NCBI GenBank assembly: GCA_948567375.1
Contig: OX419756.1
Location: 43,254,552 to 43,318,551, forward strand
Length of the DNA stretch: 64,000 nt
Direction: 5' to 3'
DNA from: Lunularia cruciata
Taxonomy: Eukaryota > Streptophyta > Marchantiopsida > Lunulariales > Lunulariaceae
Below, in pieces: positions 24,165-37,730 of this stretch. The notes under the pieces were generated by a model. The model had not been told where the DNA came from and made no database searches. It worked only from the letters and a program-made list of their open reading frames with translations. Position numbers and translations under genes: made by a program. Numbering within the stretch: position 1 is the stretch's first letter; each line of letters opens with the position of its first letter.

Positions 24165-27100
24165 ATGGAATCCGTTGAGCAACAACAGTCGTTTCTGGTT
24201 GGGAACGGGACTCTGGATAGGAAAGGTAGACTTGCGGATCGGACGAAGACTGGGGGATGGAAAGCGGCCCCTCCTATATTCGGTAAGTTGTGACTGGTCG
24301 GCTTTCCTGCATACGTCCTACCCTTTAGGTTCCTTACGAGGATGTTCGTGGGTTGAACCTTGCATGTTTAGTTTAGTTCATGTATCTCAAATTACCCGAT
24401 TATGGTTGGAGAGGAGGATTAGATGTACAAACTTGCAATTGACGTGCTGTTTCGGAAGGTCCTCCACAATCCTATGTTTCACCACCGGAAGTTTCATGTG
24501 TGTACCCGTGGCTTCCCGAGCACCCAAGTAGTTTAAATTCCATCCTCCATACTTTTGAACTCACTTTCACGGGTCAAACAGGGACGGAGCTTTGTGAACG
24601 AGTAGGTTCACTTGGGCTTCAGCGTAATCTCGTGACGTATTTCACCCGCAAAATGCACATCAGCAATACTAATGCTGCGAACATGGTCTCAAATTTCACG
24701 GGTGCTCTTTATCTCACTCCATTCCTCGGGGGTTTCATTGCGGATGCCTATCTGGGTCGGTTCTGGGTCATCGTCATCTTCTCGGTCATTCAAATATTTG
24801 TAAGTTCAATAGTTTCATGTTCTACTGTAGGCCGTCCGTTGGACTTTTCAATCCTCGTGTTCTGTCGCGCTTGGGCAGGTAGCATCGAGAGTTATCCAGA
24901 GTGCTGACTGTTGCTCATTGGGGAACGGTGTCGTGCAGGGTATGACACTCTTGACATTGTCTGCAACGCTTCCGGATTTGAAGCCTGCTCCATGTGAGGG
25001 GGATGCTTGCCGGCCAGCTCATGGTTGGCAGCTTGTTGTTCTCTATATCGGGATATATCTAATTGCTGTAGGAAACGGGGGTATAAAACCAAACATCTCA
25101 TCTATCGGTGCGGACCAGTTTGACGAGACGGATCCTAAAGAGAAAAAGCAGGTTTCCCATTTTTTTAATTGGTTTTACATTTGCGTATCCATAGGTTCAC
25201 TTATCTCGGTGACTGTAATTGTTTACCTCGAAGACAATATAGGGTTTGGATGGGGTTTTGGTATTCCCACGGCGATATTTGCTGGCGCAATCGTCACTTT
25301 TGCAGCTGGAGCACCCCTTTACAGATTCAAAGTTTTAACAGGAAGTCCCTTGACGTCCATATTTCAAGTCATAGTCGCAGCTATCCGGAACCGGAATCTA
25401 CCTCTACCGGCTGATGAGAATTCGTTGTATGAGGTATCTGACAATTCCGCGGGATTTATAGGCCCACAGAGAATCAGCCACAGCAATCAATTCTTGTAAG
25501 ACGAACTGTTTCTGTCAACCTTTGTCACCAGTGCCAATGATCAGTGTGAAAGAGTCGTTGTGCTCTTTTAGTGTCTCTCATAGATCTTACTTGAAAAACT
25601 ATTACAATTAGTCAATTGAGTTTTTGTTCTCCTGGATCTCGGAACTGTGATTTACCTGTCAGAACTTCTAAGCTGATTTACCTGTCAGAACTTCTTGTCT
25701 ATGCTTCTATTCATCATTTATCGCACATTTCAGTTTAATGAATTTGTTTTTTTCTTCGTAAAGCCCCACTGCTGTCGCAATGAAGTGTCCACTACACGAT
25801 TTTAGTGAAACCACTAGGATTGACTTCGAGTTTATGGTGTCTCTCTTATTTATGTCTGCTCCCCTCACCGTCTTTTGGAGATTTTTGTAGACCTTTTTCA
25901 CCTTGTACAATGACTCTCTTTGCAACGTAGAAGCCCACAGAAGTGGATCGGGTTGAACTGGCCACTTCCGCTGAAACTCAGAAATGGTACTTGGTTTCAA
26001 GCTAGCTAAATAGTTGTCCGCTTATCTCTTTAGACATGTCTTGGTCTCAGCCCATTTCTGTACAATTCATTCCGAGATTCGGGAGTCATTCTAATGGTGT
26101 CGTTGAGACCTTACCTTAACGCGATATATAAGTTGAATAGCCATTGGCGGCAGTGACCGGCAAGGCATTGTCTTTCCTTATTTCATTGTGAGAGAAATGG
26201 ATGGGCTATATTTGGGACTTTGTGTAAGCATTTTATTCTTGCCGTGGGTAGTAGCCTTTGAGTCTTCAACTATGAACTATCCCTAGTCATTGTCACGCTC
26301 ATTGAGAATGGTTATGTAAAGTGCGTCTACGGTGCATGCTACGTGCTTGATCAACCCAGTCTCAGCTTAGACCTCGCAGATGTTTATTGTTTTGCTGCCT
26401 GATGGAAATAAACTAGGCTTTGTACGTTGCCTTGCTGTGTGTAGACTGCTAGACAAGGCGGCTGTTATTGCTGACCCTGAACTTAAAGGCCAGACCTTGG
26501 CGGAGGTCAATCCTTGGAAGATTTGCACCGTAACACAGGTCGAGGAAGTGAAGATGATCATCAGTTTCTTGCCTATATGGGCAAGCACGTGCTTCGTGTG
26601 GACTGCCCTTACGCAGATGGAAACGTTTTCTGTCGAAGAAGCTGGAACTATGGATCGTTCTATGGGCCCCACCTTCAAATTCCCTCCAGCCTCTCTTGCG
26701 GTTTTTGAGCTACTGAATGTGCTATTCCTTCTTCCTCTGTATGACATTTTCTTTGTTCCATTTGTGCGGAGGTTCACCGGCCACCCGCAAGGAATCAGCA
26801 CACTGCAGCGAATTGGTGTCGGAATTCTGGTCTCAATCCTGGCTATGGTGGTTTCTGCCCTTGTGGAGGTCAAGCGGGTGAATGTAGCACAAGAGCATGG
26901 TTTGTTGGACAAGCCAGACGCGATTATTCCTATCAGCATATTTTGGCTTGTGCCTCAATACTTTCTACGAGGCACCACAGAGATTTTTACTCAAGTAGGG
27001 CAGCTAGACTTTTTCTACAGCGAGGCACCCGAGTCTATGCGGAGTCTGGGGACGGCTCTGTACCTCAGCACCATCGGAGTGGGTCACTTCTTGAGTACCT

Positions 27101-27354
27101 TGCTTGTAACCAGTGTACAGAGTGTTACTCGAAGCGGAGACAGTTCTGGATGGTTGACAGACAATTTGAATCGTAGCAGGCTAGACAAGTTTTATTATCT
27201 CCTTGCGGTAATGAGCGCGGTGAACTTTGTATTCTACCTGATTTGTGCCCATTGGTACAAGTACAAAAAGGTAGTTCATGTAGGCGGTCCCGTTTTCACT
27301 AGCCCATCTCCTGGTCATGACTTACACAGAGCAGAAGTGCAACCCCGGGATTGA
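24165..27354 (+). CDS. NPF (NRT1/PTR) family transporter, NPF-A (4 exons, 600 aa)
   Basis: Exons 24,165-24,282, 24,582-24,799, 24,939-25,495 and 26,445-27,354 join in frame across GT-AG introns into 601 codons including the stop. The start MESVEQQQSFLVGNG lies just before the family's WKAAPPIFGTELCERVG segment. E42, E45 and R46 form the ExxER motif used for proton coupling. Conserved POT/NPF blocks follow: NAANMVSNFTGALYLTPFLG, GNGGIKPNISSIGADQFDE and HFFNWFYI in the first half, and the central LLDKAAVI before the second transmembrane bundle. YFLRGTTEIFTQVGQLDFFY and EAPESMRSLGTALYLST come near the end. The length fits the usual 550-610 residues with 12 membrane helices. It should be a proton-coupled plasma-membrane or vacuolar carrier of nitrate, peptides or hormones; the substrate cannot be read from sequence. 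It faces NPF-B tail to tail with about 800 bp between stop codons. Confidence 0.92.
25648..25695. repeat. 26-bp tandem repeat in NPF-A intron 3
   Basis: TGATTTACCTGTCAGAACTTCT occurs twice at a 26-base spacing inside the 949-bp third intron. Confidence 0.7.
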
Positions 27355-28156
27355 CCTTCCAGTACCATCTTTCCCTCTGTAAATATTTCTACAGGTTGAG
27401 CTCAGTTTCATTTATGGTCGGGAGAATTCACCCATCAGTAGGCATGCCTTTTACTGTACAAAACTTACGTTCTTTTTCGTTTATGGGATGTCTGGCAAGC
27501 CAGCTACGTGCATGTACCAATAGTCATTTCTATACAGTTTCGTCCTGGGACCAGAAACGAATTCTTTAATCCCCATTTGTCACAGTTTTCATGATATGAT
27601 CCGCTCATCTCGTGTTTGGGATCACCGTTCATATACTCTTGTGCCTTGAATCTTCTAAATGCCTTCTAGGTTGTGGTTTGAGAGTCAGATTCTTGACTTG
27701 CTCGATGACTTGCTTGACTTGCTTATTCTAGGACACGATGTGGAATTAGAAGTTCACTTTGACCTCCTTCAAGTTACTGTCTAGCATTGCAGTTGATATG
27801 CTTTATGAATTAGCTACCCAGGGAGTTAGCCCTAAACTACACCCTGGTGATAGAAGGGTGAGCCAGGCACTGTTACAACCCTTCGCGCCGCAACTTCCCA
27901 CTGGCTAATATCTTCACGGGAAGCAGAACTGGCGTATTAATACACCATTGAAGCAGAACTACAGTATGGGGATTGCTTACAGTATTGCCATACTTCCAGT
28001 GTTCATTAGTGAGGAAGTGTTAGAGCTCACGATCCTAACATGAAATGAATACCTTTGAATGAACGTAGTACAGTCGAGGTTACCTTGTTCAGCATTTCTT
28101 CGGACGTTGGGGACACGCCGATCCCTGCGTCAGATTAGTATGCGTCATTTATCTGG
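27355..28156. other. Intergenic space between convergent NPF genes
   Basis: The 3' flanks of NPF-A (+) and NPF-B (-) share this 0.8 kb. It has no further coding signal. Transcripts from the two genes could overlap here. Confidence 0.6.
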
Positions 28157-31100
28157 TCAACATCCATCGGAATCAGTCGTCGATGAAGTGATTTCGAAGC
28201 CTTGCCGCAGAGATATATTGGTCTCAGTTGAGCAGGTTGTGGACACTTCACTCCTCGAGTCAAGAGGCTCTTGATGCAGATCGCGCATAGCATTCAACCC
28301 AGGTAATGAATCCATGATCTCCGTTGATAAGTTTGTCTTACATAAATGACTAACTTCGAGAGGGTTTTCACCTCTCTCGTTCGACAATGTACGTGTATAT
28401 TTCTCGCCAATCAAATGGCCTTCGAGAACTGGAACAACGTGGTGTACTCCCCTGACCTCCTGACGTAAGGACTCCTCTACATCTGTAATTCCTGTAGATG
28501 GCTTGGAGTTATCACTGCCGCGACTTTGATCTTCTCGACGCAACGGTGATGTCCACGAGCTCCAGCGCCAAGTATGATGGTCCAGCAACTTCCATCGCCT
28601 GCTCGTATCTGTCGTGTAACGCTCATTAACGTAAGTGTAATTTCGGCTGACCCACACATAAAGCACAACATTTGCGCTTGCTATCCCAGCCATGAACCAG
28701 TAGAACTTGTCAAGCCGTCCAAAGTTCAAGTTTTTCGAGTGCAGCCATTTGCCAGAGAATGTCCCCACGAGATGGACGATCACACTGCTGGCGAAGTAGC
28801 CCATAGCGAGTGTGAAGAGAAAAAATCCCGTGCCAATTGTTCTCATAGTCTTCGGTGCTTCGGTGTAGAAGAACTCCATATGGCCGACGTAGGCAAAAAC
28901 CTCTCCTAACCCCACGAGGAAATACTGAGGGATCAGCCAGAAGACACTCATAGGTAAAGCTGAACCTGGCTGGTCCTCAAGGTTTAGGGCCTTGACTAAA
29001 GCTAGACGCTTCCTTTCTACCAATGCAGCTGTGACCATAGCCAGCACCGAGAGAACCAAACCCACTCCAATTCTCTGCAGCATGCTTATTCCAGTCTCAT
29101 GGGAAGTCACTTGTTTCAAAGCGGGCTTCATCACGAAGTCGTACAGAGGGATGGTTATCAGCACCGTTAGGTGCAGAAATATCCCTACCGATGCTGGTGC
29201 CATCACGAAGTACACGCTCAAGTGTCTGTTCAGTGTTTGGCTTTGCTCCACAGAGAATGTGATCATCTGAGCGAGGACTGTGTAATACAGAAAGCTGGAT
29301 GCCATGGTTGGAATAAGATGAAAGATCCGTTTCACTTCCTCCACCTTCTCGACTGAAGCCACATGCCAAGCCTTCCCAGCAGAGTTTATACTTTTCTGTA
29401 CTATGGGAGCCTTATCAAAGAACCTGGACAGAATACAAATTTTCAATACTCCTAACATACGTTTGCACAAAAATCACTCTGAAGTTCTTTTACGAATATC
29501 TTACTACGAAGAGCTGACAGTTCGCACACAGACAAGTGCAGTCGAGACGTAATAATACTTCAGTCATCAATGTTGGCCGCACAAAATTAGCCTCACAAAT
29601 ATCCTCTACCGCCTTGCATGAAAATAATCTCCCTCACACTAATATTGGCCGAGGCTAGGTGATTCACACACACTAATTACGCTATATATAGTGTAGTTAC
29701 ACTTAAAGCTTAAGAATCGATCGATGCACACGATGGACTTGGATTGGCACCTCCATCAAGTGGAACGGGTAAAAAAGGTATGCTCATGAAGTAACATCTA
29801 ACAATTTGTCTACATCGACCGTCCTCAAGTCAGAAGCTGTAGCGAGAACTCTGATCAGCTTACCTAAAAAGGAAGTTGCTCTTATCATTGTCGTAGTGCT
29901 GGAGGTATGCTTGTGGATCATCTATAAACAGAAGCATGGATTGTCGGAACTGCTCGGTTGAAGGATGCGGTAATCTTCTGTTCCTGAATGCCGCCGCTGT
30001 AACTTGCAGTGCGTGAGTAAGAGGGCTACCCGTGGGGTTCTTGTATCTGTACCTTCTCCTGGCGCTTACCAACAGGATGAATGATATCAGCATTATAAAG
30101 GCAAGGGTGCCAAATCCCCAATCTCGTCCCAGGTGCGTTTGGATGTAGACCAGCATGGTGACAGACAGAAGGCCACCCAAGCTGACGATAAAAAAGAACC
30201 AGTTGAAGAACATCGGCAGATTTGATTTCTCCAACGGGTCCGTGATATCGAATTGATCGGCCCCGAAAGCTGAGACACATGACTTGATGGATCCGATCCC
30301 TAAAGCTACCATGTACAGTCCCATATATAGCACTACAAGAGTCCAGCCATGAGCCGGTCGGCAGTTGTGCCTTAACTGGTCGATGTCACTGCAGGCTGGT
30401 GGCCTCAGCGATGGCAACGTCGCTGTGAGCGTGAGTAAAACTAACCCCTGCAGCAAGCAACTCACCGAGAGCAAATTATGATTCTGATCCCTTACGTTAG
30501 AATCCACCAAGGAGGTTGGAAGAGTCATGAGCACGACGTGAAAGACATGTTGACACGTAGTTAAAGGCATTCGATTCACTTCGACTGTAAGATCCTGGTC
30601 TCAGGTTTTAGAGGAACTCAAGAAAAGTATTGGATCCAAGTGGAAGTCATGAATGCATATGGACAATATGGCATTGCGCATTGATTCTATAACTTACGCA
30701 ATTTGATACAACGATCGGTATTGAGAAGACATTGACAAGATGGAAACGTAGAATGGACATTAATGATTTGAAGAATGCTGCGAAGCGATTGAGACCACGA
30801 CCACTCACGAGCATTTGAACAACAATGGCGCAACAAAGTGTACAGAAGCGCCCCAACCAAGTGTCAGCGACGAATCCCCCTACGATGAAAGACATGTACG
30901 AGGCCCCGACATATGTTGTTACCACGTTCGCGGAGTAATCCAGGGGCAAATGCATAAAGCCCGTCAGATACGTGATCAAGTTCTGAGCTACCCCGAATCC
31001 CGCTATTCTTTCGCACATTTCGGTTCCTGCAAGTCACAAGGTGTCCCTGTTAGTAAGAAGTGGAGGTTCAGTGAACCTCCTACATAACCTTTCTCAAGAA

Positions 31101-31486
31101 GCGTGTGCATTCCGCAACTCCTGAAGGTATGAATGGAAGGTGCGAAGCTAAAGCAAGTTGATAATATGTGCCCTCGTGTTTTGATGCATCGTGAGGAATC
31201 ATTCAGCCAGGTTTGAGCTGTATTGCAACCAGTTTTTTGCAATCTACGGACATATAATGCTCTTAGCAGGGGACAGCAAATCAAGAAAGTTGAGTTAATG
31301 CTCATTTTTTTCTCCATATAATTAAGTCTCACCATAAATCATCATTGCAGGTTGCCATAGACCAGTAAAGGTTTTGTCTGCCGGCCTTCGTCTGTAGTCT
31401 ACAGCAGGCCCGCAGTCTCCTTGGTCTTTCGAGCGGTAAATGGATAATTCTGGACTCTCAAGTCCATGCTTAGGCTCAAAATCCAT
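28157..31486 (-). CDS. NPF (NRT1/PTR) family transporter, NPF-B (4 exons, 740 aa, long C-tail)
   Basis: On the minus strand, exons 31,486-31,333, 31,026-30,809, 30,447-29,864 and 29,423-28,157 join in frame into 741 codons including the stop. Intron positions and phases match NPF-A, and exon 2 is 218 bp in both. The start is MDFEPKHGLESPELS. E54, E57 and R58 (TEMCERIAGFG) form the ExxER motif. Other family blocks are VVTTYVGASYMSFIVGGFVA, SCVSAFGADQFDITD and FNWFFFIVSLGG, then RFFDKAP and, near the end, YFLVGLGEVFAYVGHMEFFY. After the last membrane helix (about NYTYVN) there is a hydrophilic tail of about 155 residues, rich in Ser, Thr and charges. NPF-A has only about 23 residues there. The tail is unusual for the family, and a missed final intron could shorten it. 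The first exon and upstream region are duplicated at 60.1-61.8 kb. The substrate is unknown. Confidence 0.9.
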
Positions 31487-33950
31487 CTTCTTATATCTCG
31501 ATTTCAGACAGCATATGGTTTAACACCACCCATCACTGGATCCGGGGAACATCTCTTCACCTTACAGATCTTAAGAAACCGCAAGCTCACCGCTTTGCAA
31601 GTTTACCACCATGAACGTCCTAATCTCACCTTCTTAATCTCCTATGTAATCAAATCAATCGAGTCCAGCTGATGGTAGACTCTGTTCGTGTCGACTTAAG
31701 CTCATACGAGGTCCTGAAGTTCTTATATGCACAAATGAGTGGCCGACCAATATTCCTGACGTGGGGGACTAGAATTCTCTCTCTCTCTTCTACCTGTAAT
31801 TTTGCTCTCTGCAACTGCTGTAGGATCGCAGAATCTAAGCACAAAAACAAACATCCTGAAATTCCCGTGAGGCCCTGCATTACCACGTGTCAAGCTCATT
31901 GCTTCCTCGTCTGTATCTTGTGAGATGTACCAATTATTTGTCACTCAATCTCGTGATTATCCGAAGAATAGTTTTGCGGTGCGTACGTGTTGGTGCACAC
32001 TGTAACACCTCCTCCGTCGTCTAATGCTGATGTCGAATCAGCGGAGAACTGGACATCAAATCTCCAAGTTTGCAACACCGGTGATTCCAGTTATAAGAAC
32101 ATCTGTAGTTTCAAACGTATAGATGATGTAATATGCAGCATTTTGACTAACAATACTGGATGTTTTGTTTTGATATACAGGACCTATGTTCCCCTGGACA
32201 ACGTGAAAGAGATTCAATATGGTCTTATACATTCCGGTAAATTCTGGCCTCTAGCGATGGTAGCAAAGGTTGAAATAATCTGAACAAATACAACACAGAA
32301 CTTTCATTCTTGCAATAAGAACATAATTGAGAATTATTCAATCGGACTAATTATAAAAGTTTAAAGTTACATGAACATTAGCAAACAGTTGTTCGTCAAA
32401 CAATCAGCATCTAGTACGTAAGTAATTCTAGGTAGGAAGTACATCAAAAAGTCAACCACAAGATTAAAACCTCACTTTTTGGTTACATCGAGTGGCACTC
32501 GATGAACCACGATTCAAATACTGATTTCCGTAGTAGATCCCAGCAGTACTGAATCATTGAATTGCTAAATCTTTGGACCACACCATCATAATTTGGTTGG
32601 ATTCATGTACGTATTTATACTCTAATGCTTGTGAACCTTGTTCGATGACCTCCAAGGACAACAAACAAAGAACATCATACATGGACTATTCATTCTCGAT
32701 GAATTCATCATCAGTTGTTGATTTCAAACAATGTCCGCTAACTTCTTGTAATTGTCTTGTGGGGACCATATTCTTTACTCCGCACCATACCATCTACATC
32801 AAATATCCTCCGGTGGCTGTCAGATTTTTCCATAAGATTCAAATATCAGATCTTATCAGTCAGTGTGTGCATGCATGGCAGCTTGCTTATGGTTCTGGAA
32901 GTGGTCCACCTTAGAATCTACCTTGTTGGTGCCTATTCTCTTCAGGTATATTATTTCTGGGTATATGTGTTTCCACAGTGTGACTTGTTTGACCGTGCCC
33001 ACCTCCAATTTTCTGCTACCTCATACGGGCGCTGACTTTATTTCACGACTTCAACGACCGGATGCGTTGTTCCCGAGCATCTTTGACTCCTTTGGCTATG
33101 CATAAGAACCCGAAATGCACGTGCAGTTTAGCTCCAGAGTATCAACATTTTTCCTGGGTCCATCATCAGCACCTGGAAGCTTAGTTCCTTTCCTCACTAT
33201 CTTTCTTTACTGCCATTCAATCTTGAGTTTGTATTTGAGTGTCCAGTTTTGCTGCTCTTGTGCATTTGCGGAGGTTGAAATTGTTGACGGCCTCAAGGAC
33301 GTCACAATATCATGTCGTGATCTTACCCGGTTCATGCCTCGGCAACTTATTATGATCACTTATTGTGAGAACAAGAGAAATTAAAGGAAGAATTACTAAA
33401 CGGAGTATCCAATTGTGAACCAATGAGGTGTGCAAAAAGAGTAGCAATTGTGCAGCAAGGAGGTGTGCAAGAAGAGTAGCCAAGGGAAAGGGACAACCCC
33501 TTGGAACGGACTTTTACTACGGATCACAGGATCATAGAAAAGATGAGACCCATGTCAAGGACAGTTGGATACAGCGGAATGAACTAACCCAAGGACCAGG
33601 CAATCTTATGGACTGTCTGTCAGTACAGTACATGGAGCGGACTATGAGCAGATTATGTAAAATAGGGGGTTTCAGATTTAGCTTTTCCAGAGAGTTGAAA
33701 TCCGTAAATGAATTTATGGGTTGTCTATAATATGTTATGGGGTGCGCGGGAGTACACCAAGTCTTTTTGGGTAAAAAGTCCATAGTCGTAGAAAAAATTA
33801 TGTGTAATCTAAAATGTGACATGGAGCTTTTTACGGGGCTACGGGATCACCCCTAGAATCGTATAATCTGAACTTGAAATATATATAACCTAAACTTGTC
33901 CTAAATTTAACGTTGCGTTTCCATTTCTAAATCAAATCTATGGATATACA
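31487..33950. other. NPF-B upstream region, duplicated elsewhere; no further gene
   Basis: The parts 31,487-32,310 and about 32,745-32,922 reappear at 60,850-61,804 with scattered changes, so the NPF-B promoter region has been copied. Between 32.9 and 33.9 kb lie only short frames. One of 100 codons (33,428-33,730, +) begins with a small imperfect tandem (about 35 bp, GAGGTGTGCAARAAGAGTAG) and matches nothing I know. Confidence 0.5.
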
Positions 33951-36900
33951 TAAAAGATTTTATAATGTCACTAAAATTTTAGTAGATACACTAGCACATC
34001 CAAGTTAGTGGAAGATAGATTACATCCAACCCAACTGTGTTATCTTTTTCAGAAACATTGACAAAAGTTTTTAACCATATCTTAAAAAAATTCCACTTTT
34101 TTTGCAAGGCATGTAATATCAACCCACTCAAAGACAAGGTATGCCAAATTACTCAATACTTCACCAGTAGTATAGGGAACTAGTTTGGTGGACTCAACCC
34201 AACAATATAAATGATTGGCACTAGCTCATTACAACAACCAAGTAGTACTTGAAAATACCAGGCAAACAAGATTAAATCAATGAGCAGTTCGAAGAGATAA
34301 AAAGAGATCAAAAACTGCACATAGAAGCACATGTACTGATTTGTGTTGTACTTCCAAGCTCAACCCTCAACCATTTGACTTTGTAGTTATCAAGTGGTTC
34401 AAATATAGCCTTTTCAACAATGCTAGGGAATAACTTACACTACAAAAGAAAAGAAGCAATAGAGAAGCTCTTGCAAAAGCCACCACTTGAGCAAAATTCC
34501 ACAAGAAACACTAGGAATGAGCATTGCTTCCTTCTATTTATTGCCCACCAATGACTCTACTTGGTGACTCAACACCTATTGTCCTACAAGTGATGGTATC
34601 ACAAAACAAATACAGATATCATGCTTCCATTGGCATGTTGATAGAGGATTGATTGGAACAAATGCCACACACTAAACAATATGATTACAAAAGTTGAAGA
34701 ACTTTATCCTGCATTGCAACATGTCCAACTTCCTTCCAATGTTGCACTCAACACCAACATATTTTACATTGCATGTAGGGGATCAGGACATACAAACCAA
34801 CAATGATCTAACCTAACATGAGTGCTATCATTCCTCAATCCCTCCAAACATTTGTTGTCATATATGTCAAGAAAACCATTATGCTAACCAATGCTTCAAA
34901 AAATCATTACATTGCATCTTTTGCAAAAAGAATTGCAATCTGCTTCAATGCTCAAATCTTGGTCAATGCTTCAAACTCCAACAATCTAGACTCTATTGCC
35001 ATCAATTAATGACCACATATAATTCACATCCCAAATAAAAAACCAATCTTCTTGATGCATACAAGTGACCAATTTTTTTATGATGATTTGTTGCTTGATA
35101 GCAATCATTTCTATTTTGTACCACTCAAGTGTCAAAGTTGTGAAATGATGAGTATCCTCTTATTGCACCAAAAGAGGCAAGCACTCAAGAATACCCCAAA
35201 ATCAAGTGTGGCAAGTGATATGTATTCTTTAAGTATACCAAAAAGAATTGAGCATTTGAGAATGCCTCTAAATTTATTCCCTTGAAAATCCAATGGCAAT
35301 CACATGGATGGACAAGTAGGATTGTTAAAAAATGGGCTATAATAATTGAGGTTTTCTCTCAAAAAAGGTCATGGACATATCTTTCATCAAGTAGTGATTC
35401 CTGACTTGGCCTTTGATAAGTCAGCAACTGTTTTCTTCAAATGACTTGCACAAAATCCAACAAGAATATGTTGATAAGGTTATAGAATAATGCAGTACAC
35501 CAACATAAGAGGTGACTAGGATAGGATAAATTTCCCTAACACACCAAGAAGTGTATAGCAGCTTGGAAGATAATTTCATCAACATGTTTGCCTCTTGATA
35601 CTAGACCAAGAAGCACCAACAAATATATTGGATTTAGCCTTTGTGTACAATAGAGGGATCTATTAAGGAATTTGAAGGGCTTCTAATAGATCAAGTGTAT
35701 CTCTTAGGTATGCTTGATCCCAAACAATTCTAATATGATGATGAGCAATATAGCATACAATGTACTACCTTGCATTTACCTCCTTGCACTAAACTAAGAG
35801 GCTACCAACATGAAAAGGTTTTTGTTTAACCTCTATAATGTACACATAAGCCCACTACAAGTTATCTTTCCATGAAAAACAACCCTTTTCATTGAGATTT
35901 TGGTCTAGGCACCTCTCTTCCCAAACCCACTCCCTTGACTTTAGAATCCCATAACTTTTATTATAAAAAATGATCTCTCTATAATTTAGAAAGTTTTCAA
36001 TCTATTATTAAATTTGTCTTAAAAATAAATTTAATATAATTTAATCCAAACTGAAGAAATTTTGAACTCTATATAAAGTCCCAATGATCCAAAATATTTT
36101 TAGAGCAATTTACTTTGCCAACTTCTAGAAATTCTTGCTTAATGTATGTAGTAGTTCTCATTGAATTTCAAGTGGCACATTGGAGGATAAATTAGTTTTT
36201 CACTGAAGAACTCAATTAATATTTAGCTACAAGAACTTCCTCAAAATCAAGGTAATCTCCAAAATTGAGTCTATCTCACTCAATATCTTCAAGTACACTC
36301 ATGTATACAATATATAAAACATTATACCTTAAAAATGACTCATGGTAGGAAAATGGGTCCAAGTTTATTTTTTTTGAGTTGAACACTCTTTCCTCTTAAT
36401 TTTTTCTCCAAGTGAGCTCTCATAGCCTCTTTTGTCTAAGATATTATACAGAACATTCACTTATCTTCTAGGTCCTAGCAATAGAACCTAAAAATGTGAA
36501 TCAACTTATCTCTCTTTCAAGATGAACCTTGGATGTCCATTAAAGTATCAATATTGACTTTTTAAATTTAATGTCAATAAAATTATGGTTCAAAAATCAA
36601 GAAATTAGAAAAATATTCATATATATCACTTTCAAGAATATCTTACATCCATAATTCAATTACCTGATTTTTCTGAGTTTCATTTTGTATACCGTTGAAC
36701 CAAAATTAGGAAACAAAAACTCATCCATGACAAAACAAAACATCTAAGACAATTTACTGTTTACTTGGTACCTAATTTTCTTAGAACTCCCCACACAATT
36801 AGAACAAGAACAATATCTTTCCCATTTGCACTCTTTTGCTTGTCTGATGCTCATATACTTCATGAGCATTGGACAATTTTACCATAGTGTTTGTTCTCAA

Positions 36901-37139
36901 ATGAGGAGTTGTAGCAAGATCACTACTTACCTAAAAGAGAAGAGGTTCTTATCTTGTAAGGAGTCTTCATTTCTGGGAGGGATGGAGTGAGTGTGGCAAT
37001 GAAGGAGGGTGGAGAGATGAAGGATTGGGAAGAAATCTTGGAGTTCCTAAGAGCACATGAGTAAATAGTAATTTTTTTCAAGTCCATTTCCATTGGTACC
37101 TACATTGAAGGCTATGTAGAATTTAGTAGAAGATATAAT
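33951..37139 (+). mobile_element. AT-rich decayed sequence with gag-like zinc-knuckle traces
   Basis: Strongly AT-rich with stops in every frame. In one plus-strand frame at about 34,853-34,965 the peptide reads CHICQENHYANQC, then CIFCKKNCNLLQC. Both look like eroded CCHC zinc knuckles of a retrotransposon gag: the first lacks one spacer residue and the second lacks its His. No LTR, RT or terminal repeat was found, so the element type is open. The rest of the interval shows nothing recognisable. Confidence 0.3.
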
Positions 37140-37730
37140 GATTTTTAGGTTTTTTAGGTTTGGAGTGATTAATTAGTAATGAGAGTGATGGGCTGGGAAT
37201 TGTCAATTTTATTCTCTTGGTTTTCACATTCTAGTTCCATTGGAACTTATTTTGAAAATTATGGAGATATACATTGAAAGTTGTGATAGTTTTTAGTGTT
37301 TTGAGAGTTAGTTGATACTCATGTGAGGTGGGATGTGAGTGGGTTGTGGTTTTGCAAGTATAGAGACTATGGAGAGGACAACATGTGTAACCATCATTAT
37401 TTTGTGTTAGCTTTGGCTTCACTTCCCCATGTGGGACCACATAGAGCGGCTCGGAATACACCACGCACATGTCACCAATTCTTTACCTCACAAGGAGTAA
37501 AGACTCATGTGCAAAAGATGCAAAAGGACTGATTGTACCACTTGGGATGCTTATGTGAGGCAAACAACCACATCAAGATTGTTGACACTTGGGATTATTA
37601 ATGCTTTGTCTATCCCTTTGTTGATTGCCTTGGAGACACCAATCAAGTCATGCAAGTGGTTAGCATCTGAGACATGTTGTATTTTGGGGGGTTATTTGAG
37701 ACTAGTTTTCTATGATAGTCCAATGTTGAT
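37140..37730 (+). repeat. Copy of the 5' part of the RLE non-LTR relic
   Basis: This matches about 13,220-13,790 with many substitutions and small indels. Shared landmarks include CACTTCCCCATGTGGG, TCTATCCCTTTGTTGA, TGGTTAGCATCT and GGTTATTTGAGACTAGTTTT. Similarity ends at about 37,730. It has the same orientation as the 3' fragment at 58,985-60,115. Confidence 0.7.

Noticed and set aside
29097-29369. Minus-strand and plus-strand frames inside NPF-B exon 4
   Set aside because: Shadows of the NPF-B coding frame, which alone carries the family motifs.
33428-33730. 100-codon plus-strand frame MCKKSSNCAARRCARR
   Set aside because: Begins in a small tandem repeat, has no known motif and no splice or promoter support.
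34000-37100. Centromeric or satellite DNA
   Set aside because: The stretch is AT-rich but shows no regular tandem period; decayed transposon sequence is simpler.
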